From: Haliea sp964022665
GTDB taxonomy: Bacteria > Pseudomonadota > Gammaproteobacteria > Pseudomonadales > Halieaceae
DNA length: 64,000 bases
Assembly (NCBI GenBank): GCA_964022665.1
Contig: CAXIDF010000008.1
Coordinates: forward strand, 86,279 to 150,278
Reading direction: 5' to 3'
Shown: one piece after another, positions 9,127 through 18,833 of the stretch
Layout of the letters: each line of letters starts with the position of its first letter
How positions within the stretch are numbered: the stretch's first letter is position 1
The notes under the pieces: model-generated
What the model was told of the DNA's origin: nothing
Databases searched by the model: none
What the model saw: only the letters and a program-made list of their open reading frames with translations
Translations under genes and position numbers: made by a program

Positions 9127-9166
9127 GTGACGGTTGCGTGACAGGCAGATGACAGAGGTATGACAG
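9127..9166 (-). promoter_or_regulatory. Tandem PHO boxes (four PhoB half-sites) upstream of gspC
   Basis: Read on the minus strand there are four 7-bp units separated by 4 bp each: CTGTCAT (9166-9160), CTGTCAT (9155-9149), CTGTCAC (9144-9138) and CCGTCAC (9133-9127). The E. coli consensus PHO box is two CTGTCAT-like units with a 4-bp spacer, so this is two adjacent boxes in phase on one helix face. The array abuts a -10 element. I infer that PhoB activates the secretion operon under phosphate limitation. No phoB/phoR gene is in the window. Confidence 0.82.
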
Positions 9167-9254
9167 CCGACACCGCCGCAAGGCGATCAATGGACAGCGA
9201 CAGGCCAGTTGACTACCCTTGCTCGCAGCTGACCCCCTTTCAGGAGCACGACCA

Positions 9255-10223
<969 letters not shown>

Positions 10224-10226
10224 AAC

Positions 10227-10244
10227 GGGCGCGGCTCAGCGCCC
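10227..10244 (+). terminator. Possible terminator hairpin after cysK
   Basis: Perfect 6-bp stem GGGCGC/GCGCCC with a 6-nt loop, directly after the cysK stop and overlapping the end of the convergent GNAT gene. There is no T tract, so termination is uncertain. Confidence 0.35.
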
Positions 10245-10835
10245 CTCACGCAGCTGTGCCAGGCGGCGCTTGACTGCCGGCCACTCGGTATCCAGCACGC
10301 TGAAGTAGACCGAATCCCTGGAAAAATCGTTCTGCACAATACGGTGCTTGCGCAGCACCCCTTCGCGCATGGCGCCGATGCGCTCCAGCGCACGCTGTGA
10401 TCGCAGGTTGCGCGCGTCCGCCTTGAACTCAACCCGCAAACACCGCAGGCGCTCAAAGGCGTGACGCAGCAGCAACAGTTTGGCCTCGGTGTTCACCCCG
10501 GTACGCTGCCACTCCTGGCCCAGCCAGGTCCAGCCGATTTCCAGGCTGCGATGCTCCGGCAGCATGTTCAGATAGCGTGTACTGCCCACCACCTTGCCTT
10601 TCGCGTTCTCGACAATGGCCCAGGCTTGCTCACCGGGTGCACTGGTGGCCTCGTCGATCCAGTGACGGGTATCCGCCAGATCGATAAAGCAGCCGCGCGG
10701 CATGAATGCCCAGTCCGGTGCGTGACAGCCGCGCAAGAACAACCCCTGGGCATGCTGCTGGGTAAGCGGCTCCAGCCTGACCAACTCCCCACGCAGTACC
10801 GTGTTACCGGCATCGGGGCCCGGCGGCATGCTCAT
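10236..10835 (-). CDS. GNAT-family N-acetyltransferase (RimJ/RimL-like)
   Basis: 199-aa acetyltransferase of the RimJ/RimL type (N-terminal or small-molecule acetylation; substrate unknown). The opening VLRGELVRLEPL, the central GSTRYLN and EIGWTWLGQEWQRTGVNTEAK (the acetyl-CoA-binding region) and the C-terminal VEFKADARNLRSQRALERIGA/EGVLRKH are characteristic of this subfamily. Its ATG overlaps the stop of the upstream oxidoreductase gene in an ATGA arrangement, so the two are co-transcribed. Confidence 0.88.
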   Translation of the reverse strand: MSMPPGPDAGNTVLRGELVRLEPLTQQHAQGLFLRGCHAPDWAFMPRGCFIDLADTRHWIDEATSAPGEQAWAIVENAKGKVVGSTRYLNMLPEHRSLEIGWTWLGQEWQRTGVNTEAKLLLLRHAFERLRCLRVEFKADARNLRSQRALERIGAMREGVLRKHRIVQNDFSRDSVYFSVLDTEWPAVKRRLAQLREGR

Positions 10836-11815
10836 GGCAGTACGATCGTCGAACCGGTGGTCACCCGTCCCTCGAGGTCGCGGTGGGCGCGCGCAATGTC
10901 AGCCAACGGGTAGCGCTGGCCAATCGTCACAGTCAATACGCCCGCCAGTAATCGATCGAACACCGCGGCGGACGACTGCCGCAACTCCTCGGTGGTAGCG
11001 GTGTAGGTCAGCAGCGTCGGGCGCGTCACATACAGCGACCCCAGGGTGGCGAGGGTCTGCAAATCCAGCGCTGCCGGCTTGCCGGAGGCGTTACCGAAAC
11101 TCACCAGCATACCTCGCGGCTGCAAACAGGCCAGCGATGCGTCAAAGGTATCGCGGCCGACGCCGTCATAGACGACCGGCACGCCCTGCCCGTCAGTCAG
11201 CTCCCGCACGCGCTGGACCACGTCCTCCTGTGCGTAATTGATCACATGGGTGTAACCCTGTGCCCGGGCGAGCTCCGCTTTCGCCTCTGAGCTGACAGTG
11301 CCAATCGCGTTGGCACCCAGGCTCTTCGCCCACTGTCCGAACAACAGACCCACGCCACCCGCCGCCGCATGAAACAGGCAGGTCTGGCCAGATTGCAGCG
11401 GATACACCCGCTGCAACAGGAACTCTGTTGTCTGGCCCTTGAGCAGAGCTGCCGCGGCCGTTGCAAAATCGATGCCCTCAGGGATCGTGACCAGTCGCGC
11501 AGAGGGCAGATTCACCGCCTCGGCATAGGCACCAAACAGGGCAGAGCAATAGGCCACGCGGTCACCCACGGCGAACTCCGCGCCCTCCCCCACCGCAGTC
11601 ACCACGCCGGCAGCCTCCATACCCAACCCGCTGGGCAAGGGAATGGGGTAGGCACCACTGCGGTGGTAGGTATCAATGAAGTTGAGCCCAATGGCCCGCT
11701 GAGCGACAGTCACCATGCCAGGCCCCGGTGGCGGCAGCTCAACATCAGCCAGCTGCATGACCTCGGGCCCACCTGTGTGCTCAATGCGCACCGCCTTTAC
11801 TGACTGTGTACTCAT
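10832..11815 (-). CDS. qorA: NADPH:quinone oxidoreductase (zeta-crystallin type, MDR family)
   Basis: Zinc-free medium-chain reductase that reduces quinones or enones with NADPH. Residues 1-120 form the GroES-like domain (VAQRAIGLNFIDTYHRSGAYP is the QOR signature). The Rossmann fold carries AAAGGVGLL. Zinc-ligand cysteines of alcohol dehydrogenases are absent, as expected for QOR. 327 aa from the ATG at 11815; the open frame continues to 12133 but that part is antisense to the helicase gene. Divergent from the RNA helicase gene, with a 26-bp palindrome 19 bp before its start codon. Confidence 0.9.
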   Translation of the reverse strand: MSTQSVKAVRIEHTGGPEVMQLADVELPPPGPGMVTVAQRAIGLNFIDTYHRSGAYPIPLPSGLGMEAAGVVTAVGEGAEFAVGDRVAYCSALFGAYAEAVNLPSARLVTIPEGIDFATAAAALLKGQTTEFLLQRVYPLQSGQTCLFHAAAGGVGLLFGQWAKSLGANAIGTVSSEAKAELARAQGYTHVINYAQEDVVQRVRELTDGQGVPVVYDGVGRDTFDASLACLQPRGMLVSFGNASGKPAALDLQTLATLGSLYVTRPTLLTYTATTEELRQSSAAVFDRLLAGVLTVTIGQRYPLADIARAHRDLEGRVTTGSTIVLP

Positions 11816-11833
11816 ACAACCGTCTACTGTCCC

Positions 11834-11859
11834 TGTGTGGAACACTAGTGTGCCAAACA
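11834..11859. promoter_or_regulatory. 26-bp imperfect palindrome between qorA and srmB-like gene
   Basis: Left arm TGTGTGGAACACT and right arm AGTGTGCCAAACA match as inverted repeats at 11 of 13 positions, with a perfect 10-bp core ACACTAGTGT (11842-11851). It lies 19 bp upstream of the qorA start codon and about 65 bp before the candidate srmB -10. The shape is that of a dimeric repressor operator; no regulator gene is adjacent. Confidence 0.5.
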
Positions 11860-11920
11860 AGCCCACTGAGGGAAACGGAAGTTTGCCTGCGGTCACGCGG
11901 TCGGGTATTGGTCCGTGGCA

Positions 11921-11929
11921 TGCTACACT
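11921..11929 (+). promoter_or_regulatory. Candidate extended -10 promoter of the helicase gene
   Basis: TGCTACACT forms an extended -10 (TGn plus TACACT at 11924-11929) followed by a C/G-rich discriminator. No good -35 hexamer is seen. It would give a leader of about 50 nt to the GTG start. Confidence 0.45.
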
Positions 11930-11984
11930 GCACGCCTTCACCTGCGCCGGCAACAGACCGGCGCCGCAGCCTGAGACTACCCAT

Positions 11985-13310
11985 GTGTTAGAAGATCTTG
12001 CCCTTGACCGCAGCCTGCAACTGGCACTGGAAGACCTCGGCTTCGGCAAGCCGACGGCCGTGCAGCAGGACGTTATTCCACTGGCCCTGAGCGGCAGTGA
12101 CCTGCGTGTCAGCGCCCCCACCGGCAGTGGCAAGACACTCGCCTACCTGCTGCCCGGATTGCAGCGCCTGCTACAGGCACCGCTTCCGACTGACGGCGGC
12201 ACTTTGCTACTGGTGCTGGTGCCCACGCGGGAGCTTGCGCGCCAGGTTCTGAAAACGGCACGCCAGCTGCTGGGCAAAAGCACACTGCGTGCCGACGCCC
12301 TCACCGGCGGCGCCGACTTCAAATACCAGAAATCCCTGTTGCGCAAGAACCCGGAAGTGGTCATCGCGACGCCGGGGAGGCTGCTGGAGCATTGCGAGCA
12401 TGGCAGCGCCGATCTGCGCGGCCTGCAAGTGCTGGTCATTGATGAAGCAGACCGCATGCTCGACCTGGGCTTTCGCGACGATGTGCTGAAAATTGCCGGC
12501 TTCTGCCCCGCCGAGCGCCAGACGCTCCTCCTGTCTGCCACGCTGCACGCCCGCGGCCTGAGTGATATGAGCGCCGCCCTGCAGCAAGACCCGGTTGCTG
12601 TGAGCTGCGGCGACATCCGCAGCGCACACGAGAGTATTCACCACCAGCGCATCCTGGCCGACAGCCAGGAGCACAAGGACAAGCTGCTGCTCGCACTGCT
12701 GCAGGACAGCGGTCGCAAGCAGCTGGTGTTTGCCAACAAACGCAGCACGGCGTCACGCCTGGCAGATTTCCTGCGCCATCACGGCCTGCGCGCGGGGTGC
12801 CTGCATGGCGAAATGACCACAGAGGAACGCAAGGCGATCGTGACGCGTTTTGAGCAGGGCGGGGTCAGCACCGTCACCGCCAGCGATGTCGCTGCGCGGG
12901 GGCTGGATATTCAGGGTATCGACACGGTCATCAACTACGACCTGCCGCGCAGTGGCGACGACTACCTGCACCGCACCGGACGCACCGGCAGGGCCGACAG
13001 CAAGGGTACCGCGATCTCGCTGGTGACCGCGGCTGACTGGAACCTCATGATCAGCATACAGCGCTACCTGAATATCACCATGGAACCGCGCGCCCTGGCC
13101 GGCCTGAAAGCGCGCTACGCGGGGCCGAAGAAGATGAAGTCGTCAGGCAAAGCCAGCGGCAGCAGGAAAAAGGCGCCGGTTGCCAAGAAGAAAGTACGCG
13201 CCCGCGACAGCAAGGCAAAAGGCAAGCCCCGCAAGACAAGCAGCGACTGGCCGGCGAACGACGGTTTCGCGCCACTGACGAAAAAGCGGCGCGAACCGAA
13301 CGACGAATGA
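11985..13310 (+). CDS. srmB: ATP-dependent DEAD-box RNA helicase, SrmB-like
   Basis: RNA helicase, most likely acting in early 50S ribosome assembly. Q motif GFGKPTAVQQ, motif I APTGSGKT, PTRELA, TPGRL, DEAD box VIDEADRMLD, motif III SATL, and C-terminal motifs including ARGLDIQGIDTVINYD and HRTGRTGR. The last ~80 residues are a Lys/Arg-rich tail (KKKVRARDSKAKGK), as in SrmB. I choose the GTG at 11985 (VLEDLALDRSLQ); frames further upstream read through the promoter region. 441 aa, close to E. coli SrmB. It converges with the S9 peptidase gene with only 4 bp between stops. Confidence 0.9.
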   Translation: MLEDLALDRSLQLALEDLGFGKPTAVQQDVIPLALSGSDLRVSAPTGSGKTLAYLLPGLQRLLQAPLPTDGGTLLLVLVPTRELARQVLKTARQLLGKSTLRADALTGGADFKYQKSLLRKNPEVVIATPGRLLEHCEHGSADLRGLQVLVIDEADRMLDLGFRDDVLKIAGFCPAERQTLLLSATLHARGLSDMSAALQQDPVAVSCGDIRSAHESIHHQRILADSQEHKDKLLLALLQDSGRKQLVFANKRSTASRLADFLRHHGLRAGCLHGEMTTEERKAIVTRFEQGGVSTVTASDVAARGLDIQGIDTVINYDLPRSGDDYLHRTGRTGRADSKGTAISLVTAADWNLMISIQRYLNITMEPRALAGLKARYAGPKKMKSSGKASGSRKKAPVAKKKVRARDSKAKGKPRKTSSDWPANDGFAPLTKKRREPNDE

Positions 13311-13314
13311 CCTC

Positions 13315-15360
13315 TCACTCTGCAGGCGTAGGCGCATAGCGCTCGAACCAGCCGAGAATAGCCGCCACCTTGGCGATGAGCTGGCTGGGACGACGAGCGA
13401 TGGAGTGCGAAGCCCCGGGAACGCGCACCATCGCAGTCTCGACGCCACTCAGCTTCAAGGCCTGATAATACTGTTCGGTTTCCGACATGGGCGTACGCAG
13501 GTCCTCCTCGCCTGTCAGCAGCAGCGTGGGTGTTGTCACGTTGCCGACCAGGGACAGCGGTGAGCGCCGCCAGTAGGCCTCGGGGTTTTCCCAGGGCATC
13601 TCCCCAAACCAGTAGCGCGCAAACACGGGCGACAGGTCCGCCGTCAGCACAAAGCTGGCCCAGTTGATCACCGGCTTGGCCACCACTGCCGCTCGAAAGC
13701 GCTGGGTTTTGCCGACGATCCACGCTGTCAGTGTGCCACCACCACTACCACCTGTGACGTACAACTGCTGCGGGTCCACATAGCCTTCGGCGATCACCGC
13801 ATCAACGCCGGACATGAGGTCGTCGTAATCCTGGCCCGGATAGTTGTGGTGGATGAGATTGGCAAACTCTTCGCCGTAGCTGGTACTGCCACGTGGATTC
13901 ACATACAGCACAACGTAGCCGGCCGCCGCAAACAGCTGCAACTCGGCGGCAAAGCGCGGACCGTAATTGGCAAACGGTCCGCCGTGAATTTCCAGTAGCA
14001 ACGGATAGCGCTTTCGCGGGTCAAAATCCGGCGGGGTGACCACCCAGGCTTGAATCTCACGTCCGTCAAACGAGGACGGATAGGTCAGTTCTCGTACCTC
14101 GCCGAGGGTGCGGTAGCCCAGGAGATTGCTGTTCAGTGTGGTGAGCGTACGCATGCGCTCACTGCCGACACGCCCGGACTTCAACTCTGCCGGTGCCTGA
14201 GGGGTCACCGCGGTATACACAAAGCGGTCGCCGCCAACCGCATAATCAGCACCCGCGTAGGGACGGCCGAGCTGCTTGCCACCGAGATCGCGGGCAAGGA
14301 TGCGCATGCGGCCCTTGAGATCGGTCATGGCGAGATGCGTGTCGCCCCGATCGTCGTAGTAAAAGAAGATATGCTTGCCATCGGTGGACCACTGGGGGTG
14401 CTCGATGCTGCGATCGAGGTCCGGCAGCAACTCCCGGCGCTGCTCGCCTGCCACGCTCATTACATAGAGCCGGTCCCGGTGATACCCCATCCCCTTGTCA
14501 TCCCAACCGGTCCAGGCCAGCCAGCGCCCGTCTGGCGATACGGTGACGTCCTTGTCCGGCCCCTGACGATCGGTCAGGGGGGTTATATCGCCGGACTGCA
14601 GATCAATCCGGTACAGCTCGGTATTCTGGGTATCCATTGCCCAGTCGGCATGGCGATTGGCAGACAGGTACAGCGCCGAGCCATCGGCCGCCCAGGCAAC
14701 TGCCCCCTTGTGGTTGAAATCACCGTGAGTCACCTGACGCGGGCTGCCACCGGCAGCAGGCAGCACGAACACCTGCTCAAAGCCGTGGGGTTTGCTGCCG
14801 CTGCCATCTGCACGATACACCGTGCGATCTACCACCACGGGTGCCGCCGCCCACTGCGCACCGGTCGGGGCGGCGGGCATGTCTTCCACCGCTGGCGCAG
14901 GCGCCGGCACCAGCATGCGGAACGCCAGCCACTCACCGTCCGGCGACCAGGTCAAACCTTGGGGCGCCCAGGGCAGCCGCGTGAGCTGCGCGGTCTGTGC
15001 GGAATCCAGCCAGCTGACGAACAATTGAACCCCCGTGTCATCGCGCCGCAAATAGGCAACGCGGTCCCCCGCCGGGGACAGGGCAGGCGAGCTGACCGAG
15101 TCCGGACCCGTTACCACCGGGCGGTGCTCGCTGCCGTCGATGTTCATGCGCCAGAGGCTGGCCTGCGGCTGGTCGCGCATGATGTCCATGCTGTGGCGCA
15201 GGTACACCAGTCGACGCCCCTCCCGATCCAGCTGGGGGGACGTGGCCCAGGCCAACTGGAACACATCCTCGGCACTGAACGGTTCAGCGCTCGCCGGGGG
15301 CGCAAGTAACGCTACCGCAAGGGCAATCGCCCACAAACACCGGTTCGTTGGCTCTTTCAT
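13315..15360 (-). CDS. Exported S9-family prolyl oligopeptidase/dipeptidyl aminopeptidase
   Basis: Serine peptidase probably acting in the periplasm on peptides. Signal peptide (residues 1-25, ending ASAEP), a WD40/beta-propeller-like domain with repeated SPDG/SPAG and WSPDG motifs (about residues 30-400) and a C-terminal alpha/beta hydrolase domain. The nucleophile motif is TGGSGGGT, followed by a candidate Asp near TGEEDLRTP and His in PGASHSI. 681 aa, typical of S9B/S9C enzymes. The neighbouring divergent prlC suggests a local concentration of peptide-degrading enzymes. Substrate not predictable. Confidence 0.92.
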   Translation of the reverse strand: MKEPTNRCLWAIALAVALLAPPASAEPFSAEDVFQLAWATSPQLDREGRRLVYLRHSMDIMRDQPQASLWRMNIDGSEHRPVVTGPDSVSSPALSPAGDRVAYLRRDDTGVQLFVSWLDSAQTAQLTRLPWAPQGLTWSPDGEWLAFRMLVPAPAPAVEDMPAAPTGAQWAAAPVVVDRTVYRADGSGSKPHGFEQVFVLPAAGGSPRQVTHGDFNHKGAVAWAADGSALYLSANRHADWAMDTQNTELYRIDLQSGDITPLTDRQGPDKDVTVSPDGRWLAWTGWDDKGMGYHRDRLYVMSVAGEQRRELLPDLDRSIEHPQWSTDGKHIFFYYDDRGDTHLAMTDLKGRMRILARDLGGKQLGRPYAGADYAVGGDRFVYTAVTPQAPAELKSGRVGSERMRTLTTLNSNLLGYRTLGEVRELTYPSSFDGREIQAWVVTPPDFDPRKRYPLLLEIHGGPFANYGPRFAAELQLFAAAGYVVLYVNPRGSTSYGEEFANLIHHNYPGQDYDDLMSGVDAVIAEGYVDPQQLYVTGGSGGGTLTAWIVGKTQRFRAAVVAKPVINWASFVLTADLSPVFARYWFGEMPWENPEAYWRRSPLSLVGNVTTPTLLLTGEEDLRTPMSETEQYYQALKLSGVETAMVRVPGASHSIARRPSQLIAKVAAILGWFERYAPTPAE

Positions 15361-15420
15361 TCCGTCTCCCCACCACTATCCGTTAGACTCTACAGTCATT
15401 TGTCAGGAAAACCGTCGATT

Positions 15421-17451
15421 ATGACTAACCCGCTGTTGGAAAAGAACCTCTTGCCGCCCTTTTCCGCCATTCGCGCGGAGCATGTGGAGCCGGCCATACG
15501 CACCCTTATCGAGCGCCACAAGGCACAGCTCAACGCTCTGCTTGCGCAGCCGGGGCCGCGCACCTGGGCGTCTCTGATTGCCCCCATTGAAGCAATGGAT
15601 GATGAGCTGGCACAGTGCTGGTCACCGGTGGGGCATTTGAACGGCGTTCTCAACAGCGAGCCGCTGCGCGCTGCCTACAAGGCCTGCCTGCCGCTGCTCT
15701 CTGAGTACCGCACCTGGGTTGGCCAGAACGCGGACCTGTATGCGGCCTATTGCGAGGTGGCACAAGGCGAGGACTTCAACGCTCTCGGCCAGGCCGAGCA
15801 GCAGGCGGTACACAACGCCCTGCGCGACTTCAAGCTGGCCGGCGTTGCGCTGCCCGAGGGGAGCAAGAAGCGCTTCGGCGAGATACAGCAGCAGCTAGCC
15901 AAGCTCAGCAGCCAGTTCAGCGACAACGTACTGGACGCCACCAACGCCTGGAGCAAACAGGTTAGCGCGGAGCAGCTGCAGGGCCTGCCTGCCTCGGCGA
16001 TTGCCAGCGCGACACAAGCGGCACAGGAGCGCGACCTGGAGGGATGCCTGCTCACGCTCGACTTCCCCTCCGTGTTGCCGCTACTGACCTACTGCGACGA
16101 TCGGGAGCTGCGCCGGGAAGTCTATCTGGCTAACGTTACCCGGGCATCGGACATTGGCCCTCACGGCGGCCAGTTCGATAACACACAGATGATGGACGAG
16201 ATTCTCGACCTGCGCCAGGAGCTCGCCCGCCTGTTGGGCTTCGCAAACTATGCCGAGTGTTCCCTGGCGACCAAGATGGCCGACAGCCCACAGCGCGTAG
16301 TCGAATTCCTCACCGAACTGGCAGAGCGCTCCCGCGCCCAGGCACAGACGGAATGGCAGGACCTGAGCCGCTTTGCCGCCAGCGAGCACGGTATTGAGCA
16401 ACTCAAGCCCTGGGATGTCACCTATTACAGCGAAAAACTGCGTCAGCGCACCTTCAGCATTGCCCAGGAAGAATTACGCCCGTACTTGCCGGTGGAGCGC
16501 GTACTCAGCGGCCTGTTTGCAGTGGTACAACGCCTCTATAACGTCACCGTGGAAGAAGTGCAGGATTTCGACAGCTACCACCCGGACCTGCGCCTGTTCG
16601 AGATTCAACAGGATGGTGAACCGTTGGCGCGCTTTTATCTCGACCTGTATGCCCGCAGCCACAAACGGGGCGGCGCATGGATGGACGACTGTCGCGTGCG
16701 CCGCGTGACCGATACCGGATTGCAGCTGCCGGTCGCCTACCTGGTCTGCAATTTCACGGCCCCCGTTGGTGAGCAGCCCTCACTGCTCACTGAAAATGAA
16801 ATGGTTACACTGTTTCATGAGTTCGGGCACGGCCTGCATCACATGCTGACCAAGCAGCATGTGGCGGCGGTGTCCGGCATTAACGGTGTAGCCTGGGATG
16901 CCGTCGAGCTGCCCAGCCAGTTTCTGGAGAACTGGTGTTATCAACCCGAGGCGCTGGTCTTTATTTCCGGCCACGTGGAAACCGGGGAGCCTCTGCCCCA
17001 GGCACTGCTGGATAAAATGCTGGCGGCACGCAACTTTCAGTCAGGCATGCAGATGATGCGGCAACTGGAGTTCGCCCTGTTTGACTTCCAGCTCCACCAG
17101 CATTGGGGCGGAACGGGCGTCACCGTGCAGGACACCCTGGATGCTGTGCGCGCGCAGGTCGCCGTGATTCCGGCAGTGCCAGAAAACCGGTTCCAGCACG
17201 CGTTCAGCCACATTTTCGCCGGCGGTTATGCTGCAGGGTACTACAGCTACAAATGGGCCGAAGTGCTCTCCGCCGATGCCTTCGCGCGGTTTGAGGAGGA
17301 AGGTATTTTCAACCCCCTCACCGGCAGCGACTTCCGGCGACACATTCTGGAAGCGGGTGGCTCACAAGACGCCATGGCACTGTTCGTGGCGTTTCGCGGG
17401 CGCGAACCAGACGTAGAGCCCCTGCTGCGCCACAGCGGTATCGCGGCCTGA
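15421..17451 (+). CDS. prlC: Oligopeptidase A (M3 zinc metallopeptidase)
   Basis: Cytoplasmic thimet-type peptidase that degrades short peptides and signal-peptide fragments. The zinc motif HEFGHGLHH is near residue 465, with the third ligand Glu about 27 residues downstream (WDAVELPSQFLENW). Similarity to E. coli PrlC is strong from the first residue (MTNPLLEKNLLPPFSAI), which fixes the start at 15421; the frame from 15400 is seven residues longer with no counterpart. 676 aa, family length. Divergent from the S9 peptidase gene with a 60-bp promoter region. Confidence 0.97.
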   Translation: MTNPLLEKNLLPPFSAIRAEHVEPAIRTLIERHKAQLNALLAQPGPRTWASLIAPIEAMDDELAQCWSPVGHLNGVLNSEPLRAAYKACLPLLSEYRTWVGQNADLYAAYCEVAQGEDFNALGQAEQQAVHNALRDFKLAGVALPEGSKKRFGEIQQQLAKLSSQFSDNVLDATNAWSKQVSAEQLQGLPASAIASATQAAQERDLEGCLLTLDFPSVLPLLTYCDDRELRREVYLANVTRASDIGPHGGQFDNTQMMDEILDLRQELARLLGFANYAECSLATKMADSPQRVVEFLTELAERSRAQAQTEWQDLSRFAASEHGIEQLKPWDVTYYSEKLRQRTFSIAQEELRPYLPVERVLSGLFAVVQRLYNVTVEEVQDFDSYHPDLRLFEIQQDGEPLARFYLDLYARSHKRGGAWMDDCRVRRVTDTGLQLPVAYLVCNFTAPVGEQPSLLTENEMVTLFHEFGHGLHHMLTKQHVAAVSGINGVAWDAVELPSQFLENWCYQPEALVFISGHVETGEPLPQALLDKMLAARNFQSGMQMMRQLEFALFDFQLHQHWGGTGVTVQDTLDAVRAQVAVIPAVPENRFQHAFSHIFAGGYAAGYYSYKWAEVLSADAFARFEEEGIFNPLTGSDFRRHILEAGGSQDAMALFVAFRGREPDVEPLLRHSGIAA

Positions 17452-17458
17452 TACGGTT

Positions 17459-17941
17459 TCAGGGCTTGTGCCAGCAGGCACAGCCCTTTTGCCCCGGCCC
17501 AGAGGCGACGCACAGCTCCACCTCCCGCAGGTCATCACCCTCTGAGGCGAGCAGCAACTGCTGCAGCAGGTAGCGGGAAAACTCCTCCACCGTCGCATTG
17601 CGCAGGGGCAACACGCGGGTATCAGCCTTGAGAAAAAGCATCTCCTCGCGAGCAAAATGCACCCGGTAGTAGTCTTCCGCGTCCTCTATGCGCTGATACG
17701 GCGAATCGCCGGCAAGCAACAGGTACTCGTCCAGCGCATCACAAAGCGACTTCAGGCGACGCTTGTAGACGTTGTAGTCGGCCGCGAAGCCATTATCCCC
17801 CATGGGGGCGACAATCTTCGCCGACACGGAATAATTGTGGCCATGCAGGCGTTCGCGCTCGGTCGCCGAAAAAATAGTGAAATGTGCCGCAGAGAACTTG
17901 TGACTCTCTTTGTCGATGTACAGCGTGGTCAAACGCTCCAT
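17459..17941 (-). CDS. PTPS/QueD superfamily protein with atypical active site
   Basis: 160-aa member of the 6-pyruvoyl-tetrahydropterin synthase/QueD fold (tunnelling fold). Zinc ligands are recognisable: FSAAH (His20) and LHGHNY (His33, His35). The catalytic Cys of QueD and PTPS (CxxxHGH) is missing; instead the motif is ERLHGH, i.e. Glu30 three residues before the first His, as in the PTPS-III type that can replace dihydroneopterin aldolase in folate synthesis. The C-terminal Glu that usually anchors the pterin also seems absent (VELCVASG). Function is therefore open: folate, queuosine or another pterin. It faces divergently the SDR gene. Confidence 0.78.
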   Translation of the reverse strand: MERLTTLYIDKESHKFSAAHFTIFSATERERLHGHNYSVSAKIVAPMGDNGFAADYNVYKRRLKSLCDALDEYLLLAGDSPYQRIEDAEDYYRVHFAREEMLFLKADTRVLPLRNATVEEFSRYLLQQLLLASEGDDLREVELCVASGPGQKGCACWHKP

Positions 17942-18130
17942 GAGATACTTCCAGCCGATTGACGTTGAAACATTGTCACGACTCTACGCAGAATAGGCAA
18001 GGCTGGACCGGTGATGCACAATGGCGCTGGCCAGGCACAGCGCAAACTGAATTGCGGGCGCCTGCGTATTACCGATTGCACACGACCATCGGGGTAGCAC
18101 CCCGGTGAGCGATATTCCAAGGGGAAATCC

Positions 18131-18832
18131 ATGCACACTGCAATTATCACCGGGGCCAGCGTTGGTATTGGCCGCGCCACGGCGCAACGCTTTCTGGCGC
18201 TCGGCTACCGCGTCTACAACCTGTCCCGACGCGCCTGTCCGGAAGACGGCGTCGAAAATATCGCCTGTGACCTCGCCTCCGACGCCTCGATTAACGCCGC
18301 CTGCAGCACGCTGCTGCCGGTCGTCAAAGACAGCGAAACCGTCTGCCTGCTGCATAATGCCAGCCAGATGCGCAAGGATGCAGTTTCCCACTGCAGCAGC
18401 GACAGCCTGCGTGAGGTACTGGAAACCAACGTCGTGGCGTTGAACAGCGTCAACCAGCTGCTGCTACCTGCGCTGCCAGCGGGGTCCAGCCTGCTGTATA
18501 TCGGCTCAACGCTGTCGGAGAAAGCGGTCGCCGGCTCCTTCAGCTACGTGCTGAGTAAGCACGCCCAACTCGGCATGATGCGGGCAAGCTGCCAGGACCT
18601 GATGGGGACGGGCATTCACACAGCGCTGATCTGCCCGGGCTTTACCGACACAGAAATGTTGCGCACGCATATCGGCAATAACCCCGAGGTGGTTGCGGCA
18701 ATCGGCGGCATGAATGCCTATGGCCGACTGATCGACCCGGGTGAAATCGCCGAGCTGATTGTGTGGGCGCATGGCAACCCGGTGATCAACGGTGCGGTTC
18801 TGCACGCCAACCTGGGACAGAAGGAAGCCTGA
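18131..18832 (+). CDS. Short-chain dehydrogenase/reductase (sepiapterin reductase-like pattern)
   Basis: 233-aa NAD(P)-dependent SDR. Nucleotide motif TGASVGIG at residues 7-14, CDLAS (cofactor), HNAS in place of NNAG, catalytic Ser in YIGST and the YVLSK motif for Tyr/Lys. Length and the compact N-terminus resemble sepiapterin/benzil reductases, which together with a divergent PTPS homologue hints at a pterin reductase, but this is inference from context. AGGGG lies 6 nt before the ATG. It ends one base before the YhhQ-type gene, so the two form an operon. Confidence 0.85.
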   Translation: MHTAIITGASVGIGRATAQRFLALGYRVYNLSRRACPEDGVENIACDLASDASINAACSTLLPVVKDSETVCLLHNASQMRKDAVSHCSSDSLREVLETNVVALNSVNQLLLPALPAGSSLLYIGSTLSEKAVAGSFSYVLSKHAQLGMMRASCQDLMGTGIHTALICPGFTDTEMLRTHIGNNPEVVAAIGGMNAYGRLIDPGEIAELIVWAHGNPVINGAVLHANLGQKEA

Positions 18833-18833
18833 C

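Noticed and set aside
11715..11984. N-terminal extension of the RNA helicase
   Set aside because: It would cover the qorA start, the 26-bp palindrome and the likely promoter; homologues start near the Q motif.
14050..15309. Long open frame antisense to the S9 peptidase
   Set aside because: GC-rich codon bias opens mirror frames; no recognisable domain and the sense gene is convincing.
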